Shown here in pieces: positions 50,647-63,271 of a DNA stretch of 64,000 bases. The stretch covers positions 1,208,674,413-1,208,738,412 of the forward strand of contig NC_056727.1 in the NCBI RefSeq assembly GCF_019279795.1, written 5' to 3'. The notes below the pieces were generated by a model. The model saw only the letters and a program-made list of their open reading frames with translations. It did no database searches and was not told the DNA's origin. Position numbers and translations under genes: made by a program. The DNA is from Protopterus annectens (Eukaryota > Chordata > Ceratodontiformes > Protopteridae). How positions within the stretch are numbered: the stretch's first letter is position 1; every line of letters begins with the position of its first letter.

Positions 50647-51375
50647 TCTGGTGCTGGTAAATAGATACTAACTGTTGTTTGTATGATATTAATTTCTATA
50701 GATATAATTTTTACATTTTTCTAAATATCTCAACAACCATGTAACACATACAGCCTCATGTAAAAGCACTCAGTTAAATGAATAAAATGCTGTTGACAGT
50801 ATGTGTGTAACTTGAGTGGTTGCTGAGATATTGTAAGTTGTTTTACAAAATATTGCAAATGTAATAGTTACTATGTTTACTGTGACATCTATGAACCTAT
50901 GAATCTATACAAAATTCAGTTTAAGACCTAGAACCTAAAAAATAATACTACTATAAAAATAATTTGTGCTGAAGAGTTTGCCATTTATACTTCTTTCATA
51001 ATCCCTATATTTCCAGAGATTTGAACATTTGTTTGAAATGTGAGGACATCATTTGATTCTGTCAAAAGGCTTAGGCTCCGCCCATTGGAAGATACAGTGC
51101 AAACTTCCTGAGCCCCATTGGAGTGAATGAGTTAACCTGTTGGTCTCCACAGTATTTCTAGTGGTTTTGCATGTCTGGAGATGTGAGTGTTGTAGTGGTC
51201 TGTAAGAGTTCAGTGAATCATCTGTTTGTGTCAGACTCCTACTGCTGTGCCCTGGAGTAGTAGATAATACTACTTGTCGAAAGGTCGGTGCCCTTTCATT
51301 TAACCAAACTGGTCACAGTTATTGACAATGAATGCTTTGGTAACATGGAGAGAAGCCCATATTGGCTCCTTTGCA
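50647..51375. other. No recognisable gene
   Basis: AT-rich. ctatgaacctatgaatctat near 50888-50907 resembles a bare CR1 3' tail, but no CR1 body precedes it convincingly. Confidence 0.4.
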
Positions 51376-51686
51376 TACCTCCCAACCACTTAGAGCAAGA
51401 AATCTGGAAAAGCCATAAATAATGGAGGGACAAAAATAGGGACAGTTTTTAAATATTGCTCTTACAAGCTTCAGAAGTTCATAGAATAACAGGTTTTGCA
51501 TTAGCATGAATTTTATAAATGATGCAAAGTCAAAAACTCAAATTTCTGTCATTATTTTCTGACTTCAGTCCTCAATAATTTGCCAATGATTTGCCTGAAA
51601 ACCACAATTTTTGGAGAAACAGACCAAAAATATGAGGCATAACTCTGGACATTCTGCAAAATTCTGGACATTTGAAAGGTATGCTT
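51376..51686 (-). mobile_element. Inverted-repeat element, inverted copy
   Basis: Begins gcatacctcccaacc and ends tgaaaggtatgc. Internal sequence is the complement of 19196-19508 (ggagggacaaaaatagggac, tgaggcataactctggacat). Non-coding, same family as the copies at 19.2 and 42.4 kb. Confidence 0.65.
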
Positions 51687-52159
51687 CTCCATGGTTCAAG
51701 GGAACTGCTGTCACACAGAGAGGGGCGTTAAACATCAAATATTTGGAGCTATGATCTGTACTCATGGTCTTGAACGATCTGGAGGAAGAACTACTTTCAC
51801 AACATTGCCTGATACTGTCTGACCACCAGTCCATCATGTAGTATCTAACAAGCAAGGTAGTATTTTTCATTTACTCCCTCTGCAGAGAGACAGCGAGGTT
51901 CTTGCACCGAACCATAGAAGAGGACATCACCATTTCAGAATTTCACATGCTGGGTGATGTTAACATTCTGGTGAATCCTGTGAGTCGGAGGTTGGGAGTT
52001 GGGTTTTATTATGAACTTCAGGTTGGGGTGCCCCAACAATCAAGCTGTTTACCCATCAGAAACATACTACACTCCCATGTTTCTGCTTGAATCAGCAAGG
52101 CAAAAGGAAATAGCAGTCAATACAGTCTTCATTCAACTTCAATTTTATTTAGGTATTTT
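51687..52159. other. No recognisable feature
   Basis: No family or long reading frame recognised. Confidence 0.4.
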
Positions 52160-53300
52160 GTCAAAAGAAAAAAAAACACTGAATATAAAATGAAGGTTAA
52201 AGTATATAAATATTAGCTAACAACAGAGTACACAAAACAATTGACAGTTAACATGAAGAGAAAGTAACAAAAAATCCATCATATGTCATCTGACCCCTTC
52301 ATACACAATATCAACAAGATATGATTTAAATATTTGAATGATCCACAGAAGCCAGTCAATGAGGATCACTCCTGATGCCACTGAGATAGTAAGTTCCATA
52401 GGCGTTGATCATGATATGTGAAGGAATGAACACCAGGTTTCTCTAGAGACATCACAAGTGCCACAAGCAGCCCATGAGAGGCTGAGCATAGAACGCTGGT
52501 TAGGGTACACTGTGTTACTAAGTCATTGATAAGAGGGACCTAAGTCATCTATGGACAAATATACTAAAACCAAAATCTTAAAAATAATTCTGAAACAAAC
52601 TGGCGGCTAATGAAGGCTGTGCAGGGCGGGCGCAGAATGCTAGTAATAAGTAGTACCAGTGTATAACCTGGCACTAACTGCAAATGGTCCATTCAAATGT
52701 TTGTTGGGTCCCAGCTAAAGGGAATTGCAGTAATCCTGTTGGAAAAGGCTATGACATTAACTAATACCGAGGGATAAGTTTGTGAAAAACAGTGTTTTGT
52801 CATAGTTATGTTTCTTAGATGGAACATGAAGATTTTACAACAGCTGACATCTAATCCTGAAGTGTTAACATATGGTCTGGGATAACACCTAGCCTAGGTT
52901 ATGCACTTTTCCAAACAAAATAAGTTTGTTTCCATCATAAGTGATGTAATTAGAAAATGAAACAGCACTGGAGTCCTACAAGATAGAATGAACTGCCATA
53001 GTCCCCGTTTTGAAAGAGTTCAGTTGCAACCAATTACATGAAAGCCAAGAGTGAATGGCTTCAGAATGGTCAGCTAAGACATACACAACTTGTCATTTCA
53101 TTCTGTGGGAAGGAGAGGTAGATCCAAGTGTCATTCATATAACTATGGTATGCCACGTCCTTTTCTCTAATGAGATTTCACAATGGCAGCATATAAACTG
53201 CAAGTGGTAGGAGCAATTTCTTGTACACCTTCCTTTATTCCACCAGAATCTGCACCTAATTGCCAAATTCCAGGAAGAAAAAAAAAAACAAAACCTACCC
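52160..53300 (-). pseudogene. L2-type LINE ORF2 remnant (RT to C-terminus)
   Basis: The minus strand near 53100-53260 reads LLPLAVYMLPL, then NLIREKDVAYHSYMNDTWIY. This is the RT palm block that in L2-type elements reads ...GPLLF.IYMLPL...YADDTQ.Y; here the ADD has become MND, so the active site is damaged. The C-terminal block near 52330-52450 reads GVHSFTYHDQRLWNLLSQW then SLTGFCGSF, matching the usual LWN.LP...SL..FK signature. Many frameshifts lie between. The rest of the RT and the endonuclease are not found upstream. Confidence 0.7.
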
Positions 53301-55189
53301 TCATTACTCCTTGGTAGCTGAGAAGGGTATAGTTTGAAGATATCAGGTCTCTAGCAGAACACAAAACTCTGCCAGTACAAGCATGGTAATTCCCCCATTT
53401 CTGTGGCAATAACCAGCTCTACCCCATGGCCTGAATTCTACTATATACTCTCCAGAGACCTTATGACTGATGTGTTACAGGTGACTGTAACTACCCTGTA
53501 GCATTCCACCTGATACATAAACTCTGCCAAATGGAAGATATTCCCACTTGCACACAGAGGTATCTATAATCTCCCCCAGGGTCTCTATTATTATGCAGTC
53601 AGGATACATGCCTCAGATACTCCTGCCCATTATGACTTTGTGGCAGACACGGCTATGGGCCAATACTGACCTAGTGAGCAGATCCTTAAAAGAGTTCAAC
53701 ATTTCTCCTCTTCCTTGAATGACTTCTCTCCTCCTTGGACCTGAACTTCATAATAGACAAACTAGCCAGTACTTCCATCTAACATATGGGTCAGCAGCTT
53801 TGAAGTTCATCTCTTGAAAAATGCTTTATATGATGGCCAACACCTCAGCCTGTAGGATTTTGCAGCTTTAAGTCCTTAGTTGTAAAAAAACCTGGTCTGA
53901 GACAAGGAATAGCTGTACCTTGGGATCAACCCACATCAGAACTGTCCTTATGGTAGTCCATTTTTTTCTCATAGTTTCATTTGCTTGGAAAGAAACCAGT
54001 GCAGTGAGAATCTTTCATAACTGGATACTGACAACCAGCTCAAATTCTACACAAAGTGAGTGTATGACAAAGTGAGTGTATGACAAAGTGAGTGTATGAG
54101 TTTTAAGAACGTGCAGCAGCTGTTCCTCTCGTTTGCTCTGGTGAAATAAGGGCTGGCAGTTGCAAAATAAACCCCATCCAAGTGGATTGCAAAGAATGTA
54201 TCATTTTTATTTATTTGTTTATTTATTCACTTGCTGTCTAGTAGGGAAATGGAGTCCTGCATAAAACGAGAAGATTAGTAAGGAATAGAGAAAGTTTCTG
54301 AAGTAGTCTTTAGTAATGCAGACAGAGTGACACAGATAAGATTTGCTGATTATCAGTGAGTGACTGTACCATACTGTGGTTCACAGTCTTCTAGGTATTG
54401 TTGGGAAGTACATTAAGAAGACAAGTTTGTCATTAGGATAAAATTTAGTCTGTTAGATTATAAACTGAAAATAAAAGTAATATAAAAGGATGGCAGGAGA
54501 TCATGCCAGTGGAAGTAGTGCAGGGTATGCATCTAAGATGGAATATGAAAAGGAATTAAGTCTCATAATAGGTAGACAAGGAAGGGTAGGAATTAATGAA
54601 GAGAAGATTATCAGCCTAGATAAACTTAAATATAACTTGGATAAATAATTAAATGTGGACTGCCCTCTGTAAATGACAATTTTTGCCTTATTCTTGAAAA
54701 CATTTGTTTCTAGACTTTGGCGTTCTGAAGTCCAGACTATATCAATATATGTGTCATGGAAATTGTTAGACTATGAAATTCCGTTCAAATGTAATGCATG
54801 CAGCGGACACAGGCCTGCCTTTCATGGTAATTTGTTTAGCGATCTTTAAGGTGTTTGATTGTATTCCACAGCATACTTAATGGTCTGAAAAACAACTAGG
54901 TACCAACTATTGCATGACTACTTGAATAAAGAACTGCCCTGAAACTAGAAAACTCACAGTAAGCATTAGTAATTCCAATTCCTGACAGCAAGAAAAGAGA
55001 GAGATTGTGTACATTTTGGAACTGTATACAATCTTTATATTAATGCCATTAATAATTCAGTATTTACAGCTGTTAATGGTTACAAGGAGTTGGAAACTGC
55101 AGCAGATAATTCATTTACATTCAGAACAATGTAGGCAACATTTCATGAAGGTGCTTCCTAGCATGTGAACCATCTTGGCATCCATAACA
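53301..55189. other. Mostly unassigned
   Basis: Holds a 16-bp triplicate at 54051-54098 and a stretch near 54205-54260 resembling, faintly, the tail region at 30590-30670. No gene recognised. Confidence 0.35.
54051..54098 (+). repeat. 16-bp tandem triplicate
   Basis: acaaagtgagtgtatg repeated three times without change. Confidence 0.97.
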
Positions 55190-56180
55190 CCAAGGAGGGT
55201 AATCCATCCTGTGATGCCTGTGCACTGGCCCAGTAATCAAGGAGCCTCAATCCTCACCACTAGCACCAGTGAGGGGCATTTACATTGGGAGGATAACAAG
55301 TACACACACAGTAAAGTACAATTTCCCTTAAGACCACACAGAGATCATGTTCAGTCTGGGGCTGGTTTCTCCCTTTCTCTCCAGATCCCCAATAAGACTC
55401 CCCACTGGCACAGCTATAGGGTTCAGATCTCAGCTGAGTTGTCAAGCCAAAACCTGCAGCACCCTCTCTGTCCAACCAGTGCTTCATGTCTCTGCCCAAG
55501 TAGCTGAAACACACACACTTTGAGATTTGAGTTATATACAAACACACAGACATTGCTGGGGAAGGCCATCACAGGTTCTCCAGCTATGCCCCCTTCTGCC
55601 CAGACTATACAGTAGTACCCCCTGCCACCAACCACCCTTATCAGCTACTATAATGGCCCTTACCAAAGGGTGTCCAATTCTACTGTGCAAAGTTATTGTT
55701 ATCCAATTGGTAAGTGTGACTGAGACTTGAAGGCTATTTAGGGGTGGTCTATACAGTTTCACCAAATACATGCAAATACTCTAAGAACTTAAATTATCTC
55801 TACACAAAACAGTCACAGTTAAAAAGTTTAAATATATTTAGTAATAAATAATAAAAACACAAGACAATACTTATTAACTCAACACAATAACATTAGAGAG
55901 TTCAGAAATCACAGGAAATACTTTAAAACAACATTGTAGGACATAAATATAGAAAACAGCTAGACTATCTTACTTTATTTCTATCTGTCTCTAAGAGAAA
56001 TCATTGTTCTAAATAACTTACCTACAGAGAAAAGCAAGTGTTGGTGAGTTGTTAACAGGTCTGAAGATAAATACAAAATGCAATTTCTTTCTCTTGAGAT
56101 AGTTCTTAAATTGATAATACACATTACTGCTGCGTCATTACAGATTGCTTCATTCTTGTCACTTCTGCTTAAGTTTCCCA
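55190..56180 (-). repeat. Unknown interspersed repeat, copy 2 (inverted relative of 27.8 kb)
   Basis: The complement of this region follows 27770-28935 from end to end, with many substitutions and small indels. It has only a short TG-containing stretch where copy 1 has 190 bp. The minus frame 55260-55553 reads KHWLDREGAAGFGL and LRSEPYSCASGESYWGSGEK, nearly as in copy 1. No terminal motif or coding domain identifies the family. Confidence 0.7.
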
Positions 56181-57529
56181 GGCCCACAGAACTTAAAATT
56201 TAACATTTCTTTGTGATCTGCAGCTGTTAGGAAGTCACAGCAATAAAAGACACTTTACATGTGAAACTTAATAATTATCTCTGTCTTTTAAGACAATAGA
56301 ATGAAGCTCCTAGCCCACACATCCTGTCTCTTAGCTTGAGATCACACACAGTCGTAAAATACTTTAATTATCAGCTTTCTTCCAGCAGGGAGCACTGGAG
56401 TTACATATTTGAAGCTCAGCACCTAACACAGTTTTCTTAAATTTGTCAAACAAGCCTGTGAATCATATTAATATTTACAAGGACATAGAATTGTTTACAA
56501 AATTCTATCTAGCTGAGCTGGTAGCCTCTAAGTTTATCACACATCCTAATTCTTGGCTAGATCTATTCTTGAGTATGATGTCTCTTTCTGCAAGCCATCA
56601 TCAAAAGAGCTAGGTAATATTAAGAGAAGTTAATGATTTTTACAAGATCTAATTGAAAACGCAGGCATCTTCATTATAAAGACAGGCTTCGAGGCTGAGT
56701 TTATACTTAGTCAGTACTCACTCTACTATGAGTTATTCCAGGGTAATGTATGTGATTTTACAAGGTAATGAATAGCTAAGAAAACCTCTACTGTCTTGTC
56801 ATAAATAACCAAGCGCAAACACCCCAAATCAAAGTAAATTATTACCCTACAATGTGGTAAGTAGCAGATTTAAGTATAATTCTTTTTCAGTAGCGAGATT
56901 TTGTAATCTGCAATTTTTTGAAAAAAAGTCCCTGGATTCCCTGGTAGGAGACCTAAGATATAAATCCCAGCAACCAGAATAATTGTTCCTTGATATCCAT
57001 CTAGAGAGCCTTGGGCACTAAAATTATTCTAATGGGTAATATTGTAAAATTGATAATATTTTATTTCTTAGATAGACTGGATTCATGAGAATGGATTCCA
57101 GTACTTTCTGCTAGGTCCTGCCATGGTAAGGTTCCCTTATTCATGAAGCCCTTTCCTGGTTTGTATGTTAGTTGGATTTTGGGTACATACTCCATTGCTT
57201 TAAGCAGGGGGAAAGCTTCATGTTAATATACAGCATCAGTCTAAAGATGTTTTACCTGGACAATGCAAACATCTGCTTTGTACCACACATCTAGCCCTAT
57301 GTACAAACAGGGTACCCTTTCTATTTTCCTTAAATAATGTTTCTGGTTTGCCCAGCTAGTCAAACTATGTGGCTCATTAAATGGGCCCTGACTATGGGAG
57401 GGTAAAAGAAACTAGAAGTTATTGAATGTCTTGATATGCTGTTTGTTAGTTGCCTCAGTTGACAGGAGAAGACTAGCATATGGTTTATAGTATTATTAAT
57501 GAGTTGTCAACTGTCCAAGTTACATGTCT
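56181..57529. other. No recognisable feature
   Basis: AT-rich, no long open frame. Confidence 0.4.
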
Positions 57530-57792
57530 GAACACCTGGCAGTATCACTGCGGGAGTAGATATCCATGTCCTGGCCGGATTAGAACTTGGAAATGCTAAA
57601 CCAGGGAGCGCAATGAAACATACTGCTGCCATTGGTCTACTAGAATATAATATGCTAAATATACCAGTGGCTCTACTTGAGGCACTGGGATCTAACGACG
57701 GGCGGCACAATGCCAGGACACTTCTATGGGCTAAGCTTGTAAAGGCCCCAAGGCCATTAGCCTAGTACACACCTGTGAACCTATGAACCTTT
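57530..57792 (+). mobile_element. CR1 3' end fragment
   Basis: From about 57655 the sequence matches the complement of 12493-12640: one frame reads IPVALLEALGSNDGRHNART then LLWAKLVKAPRPLA and a stop. The 3' end has gaacctatgaacc at 57778-57790. The stretch 57530-57654 is open in the same frame but less clearly CR1. Here the C-terminal codons are in frame with VALLE, whereas the 12.5-kb copy has a small insertion there. Confidence 0.8.
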
Positions 57793-58353
57793 GCATCTTA
57801 TACAGTAACAGCTCATTGCTATTCAAAAACATGCACGCTGATTGGACAGCCCAACCAGCATGCCCATTGTAAATCAAGCATATACCAATAGAAAAATATC
57901 CATCCATACAAGTATTCTTGAGCACCCACACTTTCCATTGTTATATGCTTGATTACATACTCATATTTTATGAATGGATACTAGAAAATGAGGAAAACCT
58001 AAAGTTTTACCTAGTAACAGTCCACACATCTGAGGAACGTCTCTGATTTTCCTCATATGTCTGCTATCCCTCCTTATAATGTGCACATGCATCTCTCTTC
58101 TCATAACTTCATGCCTGAAAGTATCGCAGCAATAAATGCAAAAAAAAAAAAAAAAAAAAAAAAACAGCAAGAATGCTACAGATTCCCTGTCCTCCCCATT
58201 CTGCCCCTTGAATTAAACTGATGTGCTGTGCTACTGTGTGGATGTACATACACATGCACATTTCATCAGCTTTCAAGGCATAAGATGGAAGAACACCTCA
58301 GTTCAGTTATACAAGTGCATTATTTAAGAAAAGTAAGTAATTTCTTTCTTAAA
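57793..58353. other. No gene; A run at 58140-58164
   Basis: A run of about 24 A at 58140-58164 without an obvious retroposon body. Confidence 0.5.
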
Positions 58354-58503
58354 TAATCCACTCCTGTTTGTAGGTATATCAGGATTTACCCATGGTTGGC
58401 TTTGTTTAGGTTGGCTTTGTTTAATCACTCGAGTCTCGCTGTCATGATCAAACCACACTAACCGTGGATAAGTCCTGATATACCCACACACAGTCGTGGA
58501 TTA
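58354..58503. repeat. 150-bp foldback (MITE-like)
   Basis: Arms 58354-58397 and 58460-58503 are inverted repeats, 37 of 44 matched, with taatccac at the outer ends, and a 62-bp centre containing CTCGAG. No coding capacity. TTAA lies 3-4 bp outside on both sides, which could hint at a piggyBac-like target, but the spacing is unequal. Most likely a short non-autonomous DNA transposon. Confidence 0.65.
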
Positions 58504-61083
58504 TTGCTTAATTATTGTCACTGTTCTGTGTTCTCTATCGATTAGAAACATATACAAAATGCAGATATCTCAGTGAGTTAAAATATGGATACATGCTTAT
58601 TAAACAGAGCACAACCTGGACATTTCCAGTTATTCAAACTGGTCAGTTTGACCTCGTGTTTCTCTGATTTGACTTACTAAAATCCTTATTGTAGTGTATG
58701 TGAAGAGGTTGGTCATAACTGCAACTTGTTGACTGTCAGTTGTCTTGTTCTACCACAAAGCAGCCAGTGACATCAGAGAGCACTGCTTTAGGAAACCTTA
58801 TTGTCATAAAGCACAGGCATGTTGTATCAGTAATTTGTATTATACAACTGTGCACTGCCCTTGTTAACACATTTTCAGTCATGCAATCAAATAAAAAAGG
58901 CACACACTAAGTAAACAACCAAGAGCTCCAAGAAAAATTCCACATATGAGCAATTTACTTCTTTAAAAATGTGTTCCATAGCATCAAATATTTATTCCTT
59001 TTATTATTTCCAAACAAGCGGGCAATTCACCAACATAAAAAAAGCACTCTCGTTGTTGTTAGAACAGAATAACTTGCAACTCTAACTCTCCTTCAGGATA
59101 ACTCATTCAACTGGATTACTGTCAATTTCAACTACTTCTAACAATTCTAAACTGACAAGGACAAAACAAAGTATGAGCCCAGAGGCAGCTCTGAGATTAT
59201 ACTAACATTTCGCAGTAGGAAACACAGCATTCTAGTTCGGGTGATTCTTCATGTTTTGGTGCTATTTGATAATACATTTTCTAAGACCATCTTTTTAAAT
59301 GCATATTACTTACTATTCTGTGTAAAATATGAACTTTTATAATCAATTATAACATAAAGTTTTCTGCAAGGCAACTAAATTGTTCCAGCATCATCTGTAC
59401 AGCTTCTATTCTGACTGGTTCACAGAGCCAATCATATTTGATCTCAGTGGTATCCTGGGGTTATTCTCAACCTTAGAAAACTAATGTCAGAATTTTAGCC
59501 TTTCGTGATTCACTCACTTCCTTCAATTTGCCCTCAGGCTTTTAAACGAATGTGCAAAACATTATATGGTGTAATGGCTCAGTGTGTTTGTGGGTGTGTG
59601 TGTGTGTGTGTGTGTTTGTGCACACACATACACACATGCAGATGTGTGTCAGTGTGAGAGTATACCATTTATATTAACAGTTTAGAGCAGTTTAGAAAAT
59701 GCAAATATTGTAAGATTTACATTAAATAAAAGAACTGTCTAGAGAAATCAGAATGACCAGATGGCACACATTTACATACAGGAAACAAAAAAAAATCTGT
59801 CATAATGATAAAAAGTAGCAATGAACTGAGACTCCTGCTGTTTGGAAATCTGTTCTTGCCTGTAATAAGTTAAAAAACTCTTGATAGGAATTTTCTCTTT
59901 CTGCATGTTTTGATAGATCATACAAGAGAATCTCGTAGCCATCTGGCTGTCTTCTGAGTCAGACTGTTTACAAAAATAGTAATGTCTCACATTTTTGCTT
60001 TTAGTTCATTCCCTTTTACTCAGATTTCTGTAAAAGATGAAAGGCTTTCAAATTACTGGCGGTATATGTCCTAGGTATGTAACTTTCTGAAAGCTAGACA
60101 AGGACAACTGACATTAAAATGAATGATCATTATTTTAAAATGCATCTCATTCTGAAGTAAATATCTTCTTTTCCTAATTCTGCTTCATAAAAATCCCTTG
60201 CTCCACACATAAAGTTTTTAGAATATTTGTGATTAAACTTTTTAGGCAGCAATCCATAGTAAACAATATGGAATCATTTTATCCCAGTAACACAGGTTTT
60301 TGTAATTGTGAAGCAGTGTATTTTAACCATTCTGAGTGTTTACTAGTTACAGCTATTAACAGTACCACACTTTTTCTATTTGTTGTACATTTTGCCAAGC
60401 ATTATATATGAGAGAATAGGCATAGTCAACATTTTTAAAATTTTAAACCAATTTCCAGAATGTAGCCCTGGAATACTCAAGGTTAACCCCACAAAAGATT
60501 TACATATTTCTCAATAACCTATCTTTTCAATATTGAAAAAACAATCTCCTGAAACTGATAGGTTTGAACAAGATACCCACTTCGCAAACCAAGTCATTCT
60601 GAAAAGTTATTAAAATGTAACAATGGTAAATATGTCAAGGCTGTTAAATTCTAACACTTCTCACTGCACAAAATAAATAAATAATTAAAAACTGCTCACT
60701 GTGGCATAATGGTGTGTCCCTGGCTGCACCCTTGCTTGGGAAATTAAAGCTTGAAATCTTTCTCATTGTAGGGCTGTGTACAGTGGCCTGCCTCCATCAG
60801 TGTGTTTATTACAGGTATTGGGGATGGAATCCAGGGAAGGGTTACATTGGGCTGAAACTCAAGATGTCCTATCCTGCTTTCCATTGATCATAAGCAAAGT
60901 GCTATTTATCACAGTCCAGATTTTCGACGGCAAAGTAATGTTAAGTGTGACAGTATGTTTTTACTGATTAATTGTATGTCAAAAATACCAAAGAAAATAA
61001 ATGAATGATAATGTATTTCAAATATATTCTGTACTTATCTTCATAAATTGCCTTTTTATAAACACACCTCTCTAGCGCAAAAG
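58504..61083. other. No recognisable gene
   Basis: AT-rich. The TG/CA tract at 59583-59648 is described separately. Confidence 0.45.
59583..59648 (+). repeat. (TG)n followed by (CA)n
   Basis: gtgtgtgtgtgtgtgtgt then gcacacacatacacacatgc. The two halves are complementary and could form a hairpin. Confidence 0.85.
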
Positions 61084-61216
61084 CATCTTCTTCTTTCAGC
61101 TTTTCCTGGTTAGGGGTCACCACAGTGGAACTCCAGTCCGCTAATGATTGGCAGTAGATTTTTACGGTGCCGAGGTGCCAGCCCGACGCCCAACCTTCAA
61201 CGAAGGCACGCCCAAG
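61084..61216 (-). mobile_element. V-SINE 3' fragment
   Basis: Minus orientation; complement reads cgttgaaggttgggcgtcgg, aatctactgccaatcattag, ccactgtggtgacccctaac and caggaaaagctgaaagaaga. The 5' head is missing. Two C-to-T type changes relative to the 25.3-kb copy in the conserved block. Confidence 0.88.
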
Positions 61217-61394
61217 CATAACATGCTTAAAGCATATGTGATAGGGTGGCAGCTGATATGCAGACAAGGGGCATTACACTTTTGCGTATCAGTAGGATTC
61301 ACAGAGATGAATCCATAATGAGCTCATCTGCACACCAAATGTATAAATGGCCCTGAATTTGCACCAGTAAGCAGCAATTTAACAGGAGAATATG

Positions 61395-62650
61395 GAGTTG
61401 TGAGGGGAAGGGAAAACATTTCATTTGGAGTCAGTGAAGTGCTTGTGCATATATGGGCAAACTACTGAAGGGATCGTTGTGGGGGAAGTGTTTCATTTAA
61501 TGTCAGGGATGTGCTTGTGCATGGCTTACAATTACTTTGTCGATCGCACTTCATGTGATTGACATTTTTGCGAAACTGCCTTTGGCCAAACTGAAATTAC
61601 GAATGCCACAATGTCGAACCTTACAATACTGAGCATTTGCCGTTGTAAGGTTCTACATTGTGGTGCAGATTGCACTACAGTGGGGATTGGGAAATGTACC
61701 CTTTCCCTCACTGTAGTGCAATCTCAGAGTTTGTATATATAAGCAGGGGAGGGTGGGGGGCTGCAGGAGGGCTTGCCCCTGCAAAATTGTTTGTTAATGT
61801 TGAGCGGAAGTGCAGCATTTCAGTAAAGTTGACATTTTCAAAATTTCAACTTTACTAAAATGCTGCCTTCAACATTTTTGTGTTCAGTGCTGAGATTTCC
61901 AAACGTGATTTGGACATCTTAACACTTGAATGGAGTAGATTTGAGTATGTGATAGTAAACCCTTGTGCATACTTGGACATACTGCTGAAGGGATCAGTTG
62001 AGAAATGTTTCATTTTGGTGCTTGGGCCTACTGCTGAAGGGATCAGTGGGGAAATGTTTCATTTTGGTGCTTGTGCATACTTGGACATACTATGGAATAG
62101 ATTTGCTTGGAGAAATTTTTCATTTGGGTGCTTGTGCATACTTGGGCATGCAGCTGAAAGGATCGGTGGAGAAATGTTTAATTTTGGTGCTTGTATATAC
62201 TCGGACATACTGCTGAAGGAAACATTGGGGACATTTTTAATTTTGGTGCTTGGACATACTAGTGAAGGGATGAGTGGGGGAAGTGTTTCATTTTGGTGCT
62301 TGGACATACTAGTGAAGGGATCGGTGGGGGAGTGTTTCATTTTGATACTTATGCATAGTTGGACATACTGCTGAAGGGATTGGTGGGGAAATATTTCATT
62401 TTGGTGCTTGTGCATATTTAGAGATAATACTAAAAGAATCATTTTGGGAAATGTTTCAGTTTGGTGCTTGTACATACTTGGGCAAACTGGGCAAAATTTA
62501 GTTGTTTCATTTTATTTCTTGTGCATAGTTAGACAAACTACAGAAAGGGCTGCCGAGAAAAATAATTAATTTGTGTGTCAGTGCAAAGCTTGTGCATACT
62601 TGGACAAACCACTGAAGGGGTGACTGGGGGCATGTTTGTGGATTGCAGCT
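61395..62650 (+). repeat. CR1 leader: tandem repeats of about 48 and 59 bp
   Basis: About eleven units around ttcattttggtgcttgtgca + tacttggacatactgctgaa + gggatcrgtgggga lie at 61930-62640. Two related units at about 61410-61525 lie on the far side of the hairpin block. Spacing alternates between about 59 bp and 47-50 bp, the shorter units lacking the gtgcatactt part. The array ends just before the CR1 ORF1, so it is probably the leader or promoter of that element. Open frames such as 61880-62374 follow from the repeat. Confidence 0.75.
61606..61866 (+). promoter_or_regulatory. Three consecutive hairpins with TATA-like motif
   Basis: Hairpin 1: arms 61606-61626 and 61643-61663, 20 of 21 paired. 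Hairpin 2: arms 61667-61682 and 61709-61724, 16 of 16 paired. Hairpin 3: arms 61812-61832 and 61846-61866, 20 of 21 paired, extended by four more pairs past a bulge. Between hairpins 2 and 3 is tatatataag (61734-61743) followed by a G-rich stretch. The block splits the tandem array. It may be a CR1 promoter or an inserted foldback element; function is inferred only from position. Confidence 0.6.
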
Positions 62651-62773
62651 CAGATATGAAAATCAAAGCAGCACATTTAACAAGGGAGGCTCTAAATAAA
62701 AACCTGCCTAAACAACAGAGACCTCCTAAGCATACACCCAAGCAACCCCCACCCCACAACAGAAACCAGGTAA

Positions 62774-63271
62774 CACATACGTCACAAGCAAAAACAGCCC
62801 CTAAGGCTAAATAACACACTAGTAATCGGTGATTCTATCATCAGGCACACAGACGTCCCATTCACTAGACTGAACAAGGAGAAGGTTACCGTAAGCTGCC
62901 TGTCGGGTGCCAGAATCCGCCACATAACACATGCACTCAGGTCACTCCACAACAAGTACAAATATGACTCTGTCATTTTACATGTTGGCGTAAATGACCT
63001 GAGATGTACCTCCCTGGACTACACGAAAAGAGACATGGAGGAGCTCTCTGACCATGTAGCCCAGGCTGGTATGACTCTGACTCTGAGTAGCATCCTGCCC
63101 TCACCCAAAATAATGCCAGCATACGAAGAAAAAATTATCAGTTTCAACAATTGGTTAAACTACTGGTGTCATTCAAAGGGGATCCAGTACTTGTCAGCCT
63201 GGGACGATATGCTTGACAAGCCATGTTGCTTCGCCAGAGACGGCTTGCACCTGTCGCCCCTGGGCTTTTGA
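62774..63271 (+). CDS. CR1 ORF1-type SGNH esterase, catalytic set intact
   Basis: Open from 62774 to the TGA at 63269-63271. Block I is VIGDSIIR (GDS at 62828-62836, catalytic Ser). The oxyanion block is HVGVNDL. The C-terminal block is DGLHLSPLGF, with the Asp-x-x-His pair. So Ser, Gly, Asn and His of the SGNH family are all present. Esterase domains in CR1-like elements are an established finding; the substrate is unknown (a lipid ester has been suggested). A preceding open frame, 62575-62814, rich in Lys, Pro and Gln (PKQQRPPKHTPKQPPPHNR), probably belongs to the same protein and is offset by one frameshift. No good ATG begins the esterase frame itself. The TGA is shared with the decayed copy at 19024-19026. 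Confidence 0.85.
   Translation, partial: HIRHKQKQPLRLNNTLVIGDSIIRHTDVPFTRLNKEKVTVSCLSGARIRHITHALRSLHNKYKYDSVILHVGVNDLRCTSLDYTKRDMEELSDHVAQAGMTLTLSSILPSPKIMPAYEEKIISFNNWLNYWCHSKGIQYLSAWDDMLDKPCCFARDGLHLSPLGF

Noticed and set aside
58140-58164. Processed pseudogene tail
   Set aside because: No coding remnant or target duplication next to the A run.
61880-62374. 164-codon protein upstream of the CR1
   Set aside because: It is a frame through the tandem leader units; codon pattern follows the repeat.
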